Assembly (NCBI GenBank): GCA_041666985.1
Contig: JBAYFV010000046.1
Span: 1 to 14,893 of the forward strand
Length of the DNA: 14,893 nucleotides
DNA from: GWF2-50-93 sp041666985
GTDB taxonomy: Bacteria > Verrucomicrobiota > Lentisphaeria > Victivallales > GWF2-50-93
Reading direction: 5' to 3'
Each line of letters starts with the position of its first letter. The first letter of the stretch is position 1. This document shows, in pieces, positions 6,894 to 13,913 of the stretch. The translations under genes and the position numbers were made by a program. The notes under the pieces were generated by a model. The model worked only from the letters and a program-made list of their open reading frames with translations, ran no database searches and had not been told where the DNA came from.

Positions 6894-7083
6894 CTTCAGT
6901 TTTCCTCATCTTGCGAATTTTAAAATTCCTAGACATGAATCTGCTTTTCCCTTCGGCAGACATGTTTTCCCATGCATTTTCAATCAGTCTGCACGCCCTG
7001 GCAATTCTTTCTTCGCCTGACAAAGCTACATAGGAACGAGCCATAATTCGCCTCTTTCCCATATGTCTTTTCGTTTCATTCAT
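6865..7083 (-). CDS. Small basic protein preceding the nucleotidyltransferase
   Basis: A 72-aa basic protein, first of a two-gene unit. Its centre, LSGEERIARACRLIENAWENM (split as two helices), resembles the 'LspEERl..a.eLs' helix of short proteins often found just upstream of MNT/AbiEii-like nucleotidyltransferases; this is recall, not a search result. The N and C ends are Arg/Lys-rich (KRHMGKRR; RNFKIRKMRK), which would fit nucleic-acid or partner binding. There is no membrane segment. A weak AGGCGG lies a few bases before the ATG at 7083. Internal ATGs at residues 8 and 14 are alternative starts. A toxin-antitoxin or accessory role is inference from gene order only. Confidence 0.55.
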   Translation of the reverse strand: MNETKRHMGKRRIMARSYVALSGEERIARACRLIENAWENMSAEGKSRFMSRNFKIRKMRKTEDGWKPVQNT

Positions 7084-7120
7084 AAAAACCGCCTTTTACA
7101 ATAACTGATAGGAATCTTGA

Positions 7121-7199
7121 TTTTCATAATGAAGGGAAAATAGCCGGAGATGGAAAATAAATCAAGCAAACCAAGACAGAAGGCATGTGTTTCCCATCT
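7121..7199. repeat. 79-bp dispersed direct repeat, copy B
   Basis: The partner of 6335-6413 in the same orientation, ungapped, about three-quarters identical by eye. It lies upstream of the small two-gene cassette, so the cassette is flanked on both sides by related non-coding sequence. Confidence 0.65.
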
Positions 7200-7221
7200 C
7201 AACTCGTGCAGATGAAGGAGT

Positions 7222-7359
7222 GTTCAATAAGGAATATCCCATGTCCAAGTTAAGATTTTCCGATGGAAATTGGAAATTGAGTGCTGTGCCATGGCATAGT
7301 TCCAAACGAAGCCTGGTTGGATATTGGATATTCAAAAAATCCTTAACTTTAAATTGAAC
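7222..7359. repeat. Imperfect inverted repeat with tandem submotifs
   Basis: GTTCAAT (7222-7228) is inverted as ATTGAAC (7353-7359), and AAGTTAAG (7247-7254) as CTTAACTT (7342-7349). A GAATATCC.AT.TCCAA module appears once in each arm, but in a different order relative to the AAGTTAAG module. Inside are short tandem copies (GGAAATT twice; TTGGATA/TTGGATA). It resembles a decayed repeat or small inverted-repeat element. Confidence 0.4.
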
Positions 7360-7372
7360 AAGACAGGGTTGT

Positions 7373-8686
7373 TTATGCGGACAAGCGTTCCTTGACCTGT
7401 TCCTTGTTCTTCTGTTTTTTCTTCAGCTCCGGGGGGGCTCCCTTGACCGTTTCCGCCGTGATTACGCATTCGGTGATATCGGTCTGCGAGGGAACCGAAT
7501 ACATGATTTCAAGCATGAGCTCTTCGAGAATTGATCTCAGGCCGCGGGCGCCGGTGCCCTTTGAAACGGCCTTGTCGGCGAGCGCCGAAAGGGCTTCAGT
7601 CTCGAAAACCAGTTTTACATCTTCCATTTCCATTAGTTTTATATACTGCCTGATAAGCGCATTTTTGGGTTCGGTCAGTATTCTTACGAGATCTTCTTTC
7701 CTGAGCGGCGAAAGTTCGGTGACCACCGGGATTCTTCCGATGAATTCTGGAATGAATCCGAACTTTATGAAATCTTCAGGTTCCGCAAGCTGGAGGATTT
7801 CTTCGCTGGTTACGGGAATCGGCCTCTTGCTATCCTCCTCCATCTGCCTGAATCCAAGTATGTGTTTCCCGACTCTCCTGCGAACCATCCTGTCAAGTCC
7901 GACAAAGGCGCCGCCGCATATGAAAAGTATGTTCGAGGTGTCAACCTGTATGAATTCCTGATGAGGGTGTTTGCGTCCGCCCTTCGGGGGGATATTTGCA
8001 ATGGTGCCCTCCAGTATCTTCAGAAGAGCCTGCTGTACGCCTTCACCCGACACGTCGCGGGTGATTGAAACGTTCTCGGTTTTCCTGGCTATCTTGTCTA
8101 TTTCATCGATGTAGACAATTCCAATCTGGGCCTTCTGCACATCGTAGTTGGCCGCCTGAAGGAGGCGCAGTATTATATTTTCAACATCTTCTCCGACGTA
8201 TCCGGCTTCCGTCACGGTTGTAGCGTCGGAAATGCTGAACGGCACGTCAAGGAGTTTCGCGAGTGTTTTTGCGAGAAGGGTTTTCCCCGAGCCGGTAGGC
8301 CCCATGAGAAGGACATTGCTCTTTTCTATTTCAACATCGGCCTCGGTTCCGTTGAATGCCGATTTGTTCTTCTGGCAGACAAGGCGTTTGTAATGGTTGT
8401 GCACGGCCACGGAAAGGACTTTCTTGGCATGATCCTGCCCTATGACATATTTGTCCAGATCCTCTTTTATCCTCTGCGGATTGGGGATTTTCAGAGGGGG
8501 TATGCCCTGGGCGGTTTTCTTTTCGGAGGGTTTCTCCTCCTGCTTGTACATGCCCGTGCATATCTCTATGCAGTTCCTGCAGATTGTCGAACCCGAGGGG
8601 CTTGAAATGAGAGCCCCGACTTTTTCAGCCTGCTGTCCGCAGAAGGAGCAGCGCGTCTTGCTGTGGTTTGTGCGTTTTTCATTCAT
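7373..8686 (-). CDS. clpX: ATP-dependent Clp protease ATP-binding subunit ClpX
   Basis: A 437-aa AAA+ unfoldase that recognises, unfolds and feeds substrates into ClpP. An N-terminal C4 zinc-binding domain has Cys13, Cys16, Cys36 and Cys39. Walker A GPTGSGKT is at 129-136, pore-loop GYVGED at 162-167, Walker B VYIDEID at 191-197 with Asp194/Glu195, and an RKH loop at 238-240. LGF at 277-279 occupies the place of the IGF loop that docks on ClpP. The sensor-2 segment GARGLR is at 379-384. A short, highly charged lysine-rich tail (421-437) follows the conserved region. Its ATG lies 11 bases after the clpP stop, with only a distant AGGA inside the end of clpP, so translation probably depends on coupling. 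Third gene of tig-clpP-clpX. Confidence 0.98.
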   Translation of the reverse strand: MNEKRTNHSKTRCSFCGQQAEKVGALISSPSGSTICRNCIEICTGMYKQEEKPSEKKTAQGIPPLKIPNPQRIKEDLDKYVIGQDHAKKVLSVAVHNHYKRLVCQKNKSAFNGTEADVEIEKSNVLLMGPTGSGKTLLAKTLAKLLDVPFSISDATTVTEAGYVGEDVENIILRLLQAANYDVQKAQIGIVYIDEIDKIARKTENVSITRDVSGEGVQQALLKILEGTIANIPPKGGRKHPHQEFIQVDTSNILFICGGAFVGLDRMVRRRVGKHILGFRQMEEDSKRPIPVTSEEILQLAEPEDFIKFGFIPEFIGRIPVVTELSPLRKEDLVRILTEPKNALIRQYIKLMEMEDVKLVFETEALSALADKAVSKGTGARGLRSILEELMLEIMYSVPSQTDITECVITAETVKGAPPELKKKQKNKEQVKERLSA

Positions 8687-8697
8687 AGTGGTTGTTT

Positions 8698-9282
8698 TTA
8701 TTTCCTGACAAATACATGGTCTACAATTCCGTATTCCTTAGCCTCTTTGGCTGACATGAAGAAATCACGGTCGGCGTCAATGGTGATTTTTTCCAGGCTC
8801 TGGCCGGTATGTTCCGACAATATCCCCTGGAGGATATCGCGGAGCCTTGTGATCTCCTTTGCCTGGATGTTAATGTCCGAGGCCGAGCCTTCGGCTCCTC
8901 CCCACGGCTGGTGGATCATTATCCTTGAGTTGGGAAGGGCGTATCTTTTCCCCGCCGTCCCTGCGCAGAGAAGAACGGCTCCCATGCTGCTGGCCTGGCC
9001 GAGACAGTAGGTTTTGATCCCGCAGGTGAGGATTCTCATCGTGTCATAAATCGCAAGGCCGGCGGTGACCGACCCTCCGGGAGAATTTATGTACAGATCA
9101 ATATCCTTCTTGGGATCTTCGGATTGGAGGAAGAGGAGCTGGGCGACGATCACGTTGGCCACATTGTCGTCAACAGGTGTGCCAAGCAGGATGATTCTGT
9201 CTTTCAACAGGCGGGAATATATATCATACCCTCTTTCGCCCTGGCCGGTCTGTTCAACCACCATAGGAACAAGTACTGACAT
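8698..9282 (-). CDS. clpP: ATP-dependent Clp protease proteolytic subunit ClpP
   Basis: A 194-aa serine peptidase that forms the tetradecameric proteolytic chamber used by ClpX. The complete catalytic triad is visible: Ser99 in GQASSMGA, His124 in MIHQPWGG and Asp173 in DRDFFMSA. NSPGG (66-70) forms the oxyanion region, and the hydrophobic N-terminal MSVLVPMVVEQT segment matches the axial loop. Length and spacing are typical of a full ClpP. The ATG at 9282 has AAGGAG (9291-9296) eight bases upstream. It lies between tig and clpX on the same strand; the 140-base gap to tig is larger than the 11-base gap to clpX, so clpPX may also have its own promoter. Confidence 0.98.
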   Translation of the reverse strand: MSVLVPMVVEQTGQGERGYDIYSRLLKDRIILLGTPVDDNVANVIVAQLLFLQSEDPKKDIDLYINSPGGSVTAGLAIYDTMRILTCGIKTYCLGQASSMGAVLLCAGTAGKRYALPNSRIMIHQPWGGAEGSASDINIQAKEITRLRDILQGILSEHTGQSLEKITIDADRDFFMSAKEAKEYGIVDHVFVRK

Positions 9283-9422
9283 TGGTAAATCTCCTTATAT
9301 TGTCTCAGGTGAATTAGGCAGCCGTGGGCTGCGGTTAAAAGTAATCAGTTATCAGTGTTCAGTTTAAATCCAAATATGTCTTACTGGTTATACCGGTGAC
9401 TGACCACTGACGACTATAAAAT
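9283..9422. other. tig-clpP spacer with heptamer arrays and hairpin
   Basis: A 140-base non-coding spacer. Moving away from clpP it has the clpP ribosome site, a 6-bp hairpin GCAGCC-GTG-GGCTGC (9318-9332) and two short heptamer arrays in opposite orientation (9341-9362 and 9399-9419). No T-run follows the hairpin on either strand, so a terminator is not supported. Confidence 0.5.
9341..9419. repeat. Opposed heptamer repeats (CTGANNA / ACTGACN)
   Basis: On the minus strand 9341-9362 reads CTGAACA-CTGATAA-CTGATTA-C, three 7-base units. On the plus strand 9399-9419 reads ACTGACC-ACTGACG-ACTATAA. The two short arrays point towards each other across about 36 bases. Seven-base periodicity in non-coding DNA is reminiscent of the short tandem heptamers scattered in many bacterial genomes. 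Confidence 0.45.
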
Positions 9423-10760
9423 TCATGCCGGTTTCGAGGTGTCCGCATTTTTAATGAGGAAATCCGTGACTTTCGCCATCAGCATGTCCATCTGAAGATC
9501 TTCCATGCCGCCGGACGAATCAAGCTGGTTCCTGAATTCCTTCTCTTTCACCCCGTAATATCTGCTGATGCCGCTGATGTGGCTGTCCATCTCGCCTTTT
9601 TCAATGGATATCTTTTCAGCCTGGGCGATTTTGCGGAGCACGAAATATCTGCGCATCCTGTCGGCGGCCGACTTCTTGGCCTCTGCAAGATGTTTGTCTT
9701 TTTCGATTTTGAATTTCTCCACGTCGGACTCTTTTTTCACTTCTCTTGTCGCGATTTGGCGGAACTCCTTGTTTTCAGCTTCCGAGAGAACTGACGGGGG
9801 AAGCGGGAATTCACCGGCTTCTGCAATCACTTTTTCCAAGATGTGTTTTTTCGCTTCGCCTTCCGATTTCTGCTTCTCCTGGAATTCAAGGCTGGACCTG
9901 ATCCTTTCACGAAGCTCCTTCATGTCTTTCGCATTTACTTTCTTTACGAGATCCTCGTCGGAGCCTACTGGCACCCTTCTCTGGATTTCCATGGTCTTGA
10001 TAGTGTATTTCACCTTTTTGCCGGCAACCTGTTTTTCCCTGAAATCATCGGGGAACTGGGCTGTCAGCTCGTAATCTTTCCCGGTGACGGCGCCGTCGAG
10101 AACCTTGTTGATGCCGGGGATTACTTCGGGGTCTGAAAGCCAAGCCCAGGTCTCGGGGGTTTCAAGGAGAAGCTTTAGCCTGCTTTCGGCGCCTTCCGGA
10201 ATTTCAAAATCGGACTTGTATGAGATCTTCACCATGTCGCCCTTGACGGCGGGGCCTTCACTCTTGCCGAAGTCGCCATACATTTCGCGGAGGTTTTTTA
10301 TCTCCTCATCTATTCTGCTTTCCTCGACCTTAACTTCCGGAACCGATATTTTAACGCCCTTGTATGCCCCGAGCCGTATTTCAGGGGAGACATTGAAGAC
10401 TATCGTGAAGCTGTAGTCTTTCCCGGCCTCCAGTTTTTCCGGCTGGGCCTGTGGGAAGCTGTAGCTGACAACGTCGAATTTCTCATCGGAAGATATTTTT
10501 TCAAAGGAGGCGGTGAAAAAATTCTTGACAGTTTCCGCCTCTATGCGGGGAAGGAAGCGGTTCCTTATGAGGGAAAGCGGGGTTTTTCCGGCTCTGAATC
10601 CGGGAACCTGTGCGAATTTTGAAAATTCCTTGAGCATTGAATTGGTTTCGCTTTCAACCACTTCGGCGGGAACTGTGAACTTTACACTTTTTACGCACGG
10701 TTCTGAACCGCTCACTTCGGTTTTTATCAGATCCTTGAGAGTTTCTTTGATTGCTGTCAT
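9423..10760 (-). CDS. tig: Trigger factor, ribosome-associated chaperone and peptidyl-prolyl isomerase
   Basis: A 445-aa chaperone that binds at the ribosomal exit tunnel and shields nascent chains. The ribosome-binding signature GFRAGKTP (54-61) is intact in the N-terminal domain. A middle FKBP-like region (about 145-255) follows, including GDMVKISYK, IPGINKVLDG, FPDDF and AGKKVKYTIK. A long, charged helical C-terminal domain (about 260-445) forms the chaperone arms. Length is typical. The frame also opens at a TTG (10772), but that codon directly abuts the AGGA at 10773-10776, whereas ATG 10760 lies 12 bases from it and starts nearer the conserved region, so the ATG is preferred. The FKBP part is diverged with an expanded loop, so isomerase activity is uncertain. 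First gene of tig-clpP-clpX. Confidence 0.95.
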   Translation of the reverse strand: MTAIKETLKDLIKTEVSGSEPCVKSVKFTVPAEVVESETNSMLKEFSKFAQVPGFRAGKTPLSLIRNRFLPRIEAETVKNFFTASFEKISSDEKFDVVSYSFPQAQPEKLEAGKDYSFTIVFNVSPEIRLGAYKGVKISVPEVKVEESRIDEEIKNLREMYGDFGKSEGPAVKGDMVKISYKSDFEIPEGAESRLKLLLETPETWAWLSDPEVIPGINKVLDGAVTGKDYELTAQFPDDFREKQVAGKKVKYTIKTMEIQRRVPVGSDEDLVKKVNAKDMKELRERIRSSLEFQEKQKSEGEAKKHILEKVIAEAGEFPLPPSVLSEAENKEFRQIATREVKKESDVEKFKIEKDKHLAEAKKSAADRMRRYFVLRKIAQAEKISIEKGEMDSHISGISRYYGVKEKEFRNQLDSSGGMEDLQMDMLMAKVTDFLIKNADTSKPA

Positions 10761-10877
10761 GTGATTTTTCAATCCTATGCTATCTTTTTGTTTATATTCA
10801 GCATTGCAAAATGCAAAAAAACGACACGATCACACATGTCTTCATTTATGCTGTGAAACTGTATTAAGATTCAAGAA

Positions 10878-10895
10878 ACGTGTATTTTATCACGT
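10878..10895. promoter_or_regulatory. Small palindrome, possible operator
   Basis: ACGTG and CACGT are separated by eight A/T bases in the divergent promoter region. Size and position fit a dimeric regulator site, but only five bases per arm match, so chance is a real alternative. Confidence 0.2.
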
Positions 10896-10988
10896 AAACT
10901 ATTAAATTCCAGTGCATATGGATAAGGATTTTAATAATTCAGATTCTTTAGGTTAATGCGGATGGAATTAAAAAAAATAAAAATATTT

Positions 10989-11017
10989 TTGACTTTTAAC
11001 CTCTCCCAAAGTATATT
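10989..11017 (+). promoter_or_regulatory. Sigma-70-like promoter for the FHA-ftsH genes
   Basis: TTGACT (10989-10994), a 17-base spacer and TATATT (11012-11017) make a near-consensus promoter. Transcription would start near 11024, about 43 bases before ATG 11067. It lies downstream of the alternative ATG at 10956 and so argues against that longer start. Confidence 0.55.
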
Positions 11018-11066
11018 CGCGCTTCATTTAAATAAAAAAACCATATTTATCGGGCTTTTCTATAAA

Positions 11067-11639
11067 ATGGCAGGCGTACCCAAATTAATCATATTGTCGG
11101 AGCAGTTTCGAGGGAAAAGTTTTGAACTGACCGGCGATAAATATTCTGTCGGCCGCGTTGAACAGAGGGAAATCTGCATCAAGGATCCCACCGTCAGCAC
11201 ATATCACTGCGAATTCATTAAAAAGGGAGGCACCTACGTCCTCAAGGATTGCGGCAGCACCAATGGAACCCGGATCAACAATATTCCCATATCAGGAGAG
11301 CAGGAGCTTCAGAGTAGCGATATTCTTCAGGTCGGCGGAGTTGAAATTCTTTATGACTGCGAAGATAAAACCGTTACGACCGCCCTCAAAACACAGACCG
11401 GAATAAACCTTCAGGGTGCGCAGGTCGGAATATCAACCATAAAGGAAATGGCCAACTTCTCGCCTTTTGCAACCGACAAGAAGAAAAACGCGAAAAACCA
11501 GAAAATTATGATTATATTTGTAATAGTACTTGTTCTGGTTATTATTGCGTTGCTTGCCTATCTGAGCAAAATCATGTTTTTCAAGTCCGCCAGTCAGCCA
11601 CGCACCGAGATTTCACAGCTAGCCGAGAAGGTGGTTTAG
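11067..11639 (+). CDS. FHA-domain protein with C-terminal membrane anchor
   Basis: A 190-aa protein. An N-terminal forkhead-associated domain (about 5-98) binds phosphothreonine peptides: YSVGR (26-30, GR motif), STYH (44-47, S..H motif) and STNGT (64-68) are all present. A linker (100-145) with a lysine-rich end leads to one hydrophobic helix (147-167), followed by a short tail (168-190). With the FHA domain N-terminal and positive residues just before the helix, the domain should be cytoplasmic. ATG 11067 was chosen because the domain begins directly after it and a promoter lies just upstream; no good ribosome site is visible. The frame extends to ATG 10956, giving a non-conserved A/T-rich N-terminus. 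It probably reads a Ser/Thr kinase signal at the membrane. Next to ftsH, 81 bases away. Confidence 0.8.
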   Translation: MAGVPKLIILSEQFRGKSFELTGDKYSVGRVEQREICIKDPTVSTYHCEFIKKGGTYVLKDCGSTNGTRINNIPISGEQELQSSDILQVGGVEILYDCEDKTVTTALKTQTGINLQGAQVGISTIKEMANFSPFATDKKKNAKNQKIMIIFVIVLVLVIIALLAYLSKIMFFKSASQPRTEISQLAEKVV

Positions 11640-11720
11640 CTGTGTGATTTTGAATCAGGCGGCCAAGAGCCGCAACACAAAATATCCAATCATTATACTG
11701 TCACCCGGAGAATTTTTACC
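11640..11720. other. FHA-ftsH spacer with a GC hairpin
   Basis: An 81-base gap containing GCGGC-CAAGA-GCCGC (11659-11673, 5-bp stem, no T-run), a TATACT hexamer near 11692 without a matching -35, and GGAG (11707-11710) ten bases before the ftsH ATG. Co-transcription with the FHA gene is likely. Confidence 0.4.
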
Positions 11721-13724
11721 ATGAACGAAAAAAACAGCAAGAATATCAATAAGGACGAATATAAGAAAGAGGAGAAAAAAAAGAGGCCCGGCATTCAGCC
11801 GGTGAAGAAAGCCGCACCCCAGATGGCCATATTTGTCTGGCTTCTTATTTTCCTCTTCCTCGGAATTCTTTTCGTCTACAACCACAACAAGAAGGATTTC
11901 GCAGAATGGGACCAGTCAGGTTTTGAGAAGGAGCTTGCCGCAGGAAACATACTGACAGTCAGCCTTTCCCCCGAGAACGACAGAGTCTACTACGTGGAAG
12001 GCAAATACAAGGCGGCTGCCTCCGTAAAAGATGCGCCTCAGGCTGAAAACGGTGAATACCTCTACAGGTCAAAGGTTGTCTACACTGAAAAACTCGACGA
12101 GATGCTGAGGGCCAGTTCCGTAATAGTGAGGAAAATAGACAACAAGGATCCGTGGCTCAAGAGCCTTGTGCTTACAATACTTCCCATAATTATCCTGGTC
12201 GGACTCCTGTATTTCCTGTTTTCACGGCAGATAAAAATGGCCGGCAAGGGCGCCATGCAGTTTGGAAAAAGCAAGGCCAGGATGATTCTGCCAAGCGACA
12301 AGAAAGTGACTTTCAACGACGTGGCCGGAGCCGATGAAGCCAAGGAGGAGACAAAGGAAATCATTGACTTCCTCAAGGATCCCCTGAAATTCAAGATGGT
12401 CGGGGGAAGAATTCCCAAGGGAGCTCTTCTCATGGGGCCTCCGGGAACCGGTAAAACGCTCCTGGCGAAAGCAATTGCCGGCGAGGCCGAAGTTCCGTTT
12501 TTCTCGATAAGCGGCTCGGATTTTGTGGAAATGTTCGTGGGTGTCGGCGCAAGCAGGGTTCGCGACATGTTTGAACAGGCTCGCCGCTATGCCCCGTGCC
12601 TCATTTTCATAGATGAGATTGACGCGGTGGGACGCTCCCGTTTTTCGGGTATCGGCGGAGGCCACGACGAAAGGGAGCAGACTCTCAATGCCCTTCTTGT
12701 TGAGATGGACGGGCTGGAAACACAGGAAGGTGTCATAATTCTCGCGGCGACAAACAGGCCGGATGTTCTTGACCCGGCTTTGCTGAGGCCGGGACGGTTT
12801 GACCGACAGGTCGTCCTTGATCTTCCGGACATAAAAGGGAGAAGGCAGATTCTTGACGTGCATTCAAAAAATATAAAAATCGAACCGAATGTGAATCTCG
12901 ACACAATAGCCAGGGGAACCCCGGGTTTCAGTGGTGCGGATCTCGCAAATCTTATTAACGAGGCGGCTCTCCTCGCCGCAAGACTCGACAAGAAAGCCGC
13001 CGGAATGTCTGAATTGGAGGAGGCCAGGGACAAAGTCAGATGGGGAAGGGAACGCAAAAGCAGGAAAATCAGCGAGAACGAGAGAAAAATCACGGCCTAT
13101 CACGAAGCCGGACATACGCTTGTTTCCCTTTCATGTCCTAAAAGCATGCCGATACACAAGGTTACAATCATACCCAGGGGGATGGCATATCTCGGCGCGA
13201 CGATGCATCTGCCGGAAGAGGACCGCTATACGCAGAGCAGAACTGAGCTTATTGAGGAGCTTGCCGTTCTGATGGGCGGGAGATCGGCCGAGCAGATTGT
13301 TTTCAACGACATAACGAGCGGCGCCGCTTCCGATATCGAGCAGGCGACAAGAATTGCCAGATTAATGGTCTGTTCCTACGGGATGAACTCGAAAATGGGG
13401 ACAATGCAGTATGGCGGACGCGATGAGCCCATCTATCTGGGCAGGGACATGGTCAAACCCCAGGGGTACAGCGAGGAAACCGGAAGGGAGATAGACGTTG
13501 AAATAAAAACCCTTATTGAGGATGCCAGGAAACGTGCGGACAAGATTCTGCTTGAAAACAGGGCGAAACTCGACATCCTCGCCAATAAGCTTCTCGAGTG
13601 TGAAACCATTGACGGACCCGAAGTCAGAAAGCTTCTCGGTTTCGAAGAGAAAAAGATTCCGGCAGTTGTCGCTCCCGAAGTGAAGACCGCTGAATCCAAA
13701 CCTGAAGAAAATAAAACAGTTTAG
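11721..13724 (+). CDS. ftsH: ATP-dependent zinc metalloprotease FtsH
   Basis: A 667-aa inner-membrane AAA+ protease that degrades unassembled membrane proteins and selected cytosolic regulators. Order: a charged cytoplasmic N-terminus (1-34, longer than in E. coli), TM1 (35-53), an external domain (about 55-147), TM2 (148-167), then the AAA+ module with Walker A GPPGTGKT (239-246), pore motif FVG (272-274), Walker B IFIDEID (295-301) and the second region of homology (343-362) with arginine fingers. The M41 protease domain has zinc site HEAGH (461-465), catalytic Glu462, and third ligand Asp538 in ASDIEQ. All catalytic parts are intact. The C-terminus is Glu/Lys/Pro-rich and variable. GGAG lies ten bases before the ATG. 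It follows the FHA gene and is transcribed away from tig-clpPX. Confidence 0.98.
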   Translation: MNEKNSKNINKDEYKKEEKKKRPGIQPVKKAAPQMAIFVWLLIFLFLGILFVYNHNKKDFAEWDQSGFEKELAAGNILTVSLSPENDRVYYVEGKYKAAASVKDAPQAENGEYLYRSKVVYTEKLDEMLRASSVIVRKIDNKDPWLKSLVLTILPIIILVGLLYFLFSRQIKMAGKGAMQFGKSKARMILPSDKKVTFNDVAGADEAKEETKEIIDFLKDPLKFKMVGGRIPKGALLMGPPGTGKTLLAKAIAGEAEVPFFSISGSDFVEMFVGVGASRVRDMFEQARRYAPCLIFIDEIDAVGRSRFSGIGGGHDEREQTLNALLVEMDGLETQEGVIILAATNRPDVLDPALLRPGRFDRQVVLDLPDIKGRRQILDVHSKNIKIEPNVNLDTIARGTPGFSGADLANLINEAALLAARLDKKAAGMSELEEARDKVRWGRERKSRKISENERKITAYHEAGHTLVSLSCPKSMPIHKVTIIPRGMAYLGATMHLPEEDRYTQSRTELIEELAVLMGGRSAEQIVFNDITSGAASDIEQATRIARLMVCSYGMNSKMGTMQYGGRDEPIYLGRDMVKPQGYSEETGREIDVEIKTLIEDARKRADKILLENRAKLDILANKLLECETIDGPEVRKLLGFEEKKIPAVVAPEVKTAESKPEENKTV

Positions 13725-13863
13725 GAGCCGAGGTAATTTCAAAACTACCCTGAGCCGATTCAAAACTAACGGAGGGCGGACTTTCCAGTCCGCCGCTTGA
13801 GTTAGATTTCCGCGGGTAAAAAAAACCGCGCTCCTTTAAATTTGAGTTTTGAAATCGGCTCAG
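13725..13863. repeat. Nested palindromic element downstream of ftsH
   Basis: Outer arms CTGAGCCGATTCAAAACT (13750-13767) and, inverted, 13845-13863 agree except for one extra base. Within them are two hairpins: GGCGGACT-TTCC-AGTCCGCC (13775-13794, perfect 8-bp stem) and CGCGG...CCGCG (13811-13830) with an A-rich loop. A third, direct, partial copy of the arm (GAGCCG...TTTCAAAACTA, 13725-13746) lies at the left, directly after the ftsH stop. In RNA it would fold into a three-way junction, possibly ending or protecting the ftsH transcript. It resembles a REP/MITE-like element. Confidence 0.6.
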
Positions 13864-13869
13864 CCGTAC

Positions 13870-13913
13870 AGAAATAACTTTTGTATTTTCCGCCAAATGT
13901 AAAGGTTATTTCT
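13870..13913. terminator. Inverted repeat between convergent genes (possible terminator)
   Basis: AGAAATAAC (13870-13878) is inverted as GTTATTTCT (13905-13913), with further A/T pairing inside a 26-base loop. It lies between convergent ftsH and the last gene, and its right end touches that gene's stop codon. No T-run follows on either strand and the stem is A/T-rich, so this is a weak call. Confidence 0.25.

Larger units (their letters stand above)
7084..7372. other. Intergenic region rich in small repeats
   Basis: This 289-base gap lies between the ClpX stop and the cassette's first gene. It contains the 14-mer 7101-7114, repeat copy B (7121-7199) and an imperfect inverted-repeat structure (7222-7359) with simple tandem duplications. 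No coding region was recognised. No clear terminator with a T-run was seen after clpX. Confidence 0.5.
10761..11066. other. Divergent promoter region between tig and the FHA gene
   Basis: This 306-base, A/T-rich region separates divergent genes. It contains a strong sigma-70-like promoter facing the FHA gene (10989-11017) and an ACGTG...CACGT inverted repeat (10878-10895). No unambiguous promoter for tig was found, although minus-strand TTGAAT/CATAAA hexamers about 18 bases apart are possible. A frame from ATG 10956 runs into the FHA gene but is probably untranslated. Confidence 0.55.

Noticed and set aside
6423..7083. Classical MNT-HEPN toxin-antitoxin pair
   Set aside because: The small partner has no R-x4-6-H HEPN motif and is only 72 residues, so the classical name is not justified; only a generic toxin-antitoxin-like hypothesis is kept.
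9318..9332. GCAGCC-GTG-GGCTGC hairpin as a terminator for tig
   Set aside because: No T-run follows on either strand; it is at best a processing or spacer structure.
10761..10772. TTG start for trigger factor at 10772
   Set aside because: The only AGGA abuts this codon with no spacing; ATG 10760 is properly placed and starts closer to the conserved domain.
12222..12863. Minus-strand 213-codon frame within ftsH
   Set aside because: It is antisense to the conserved AAA+ core of FtsH; its apparent coding pattern mirrors codon constraint on the other strand.
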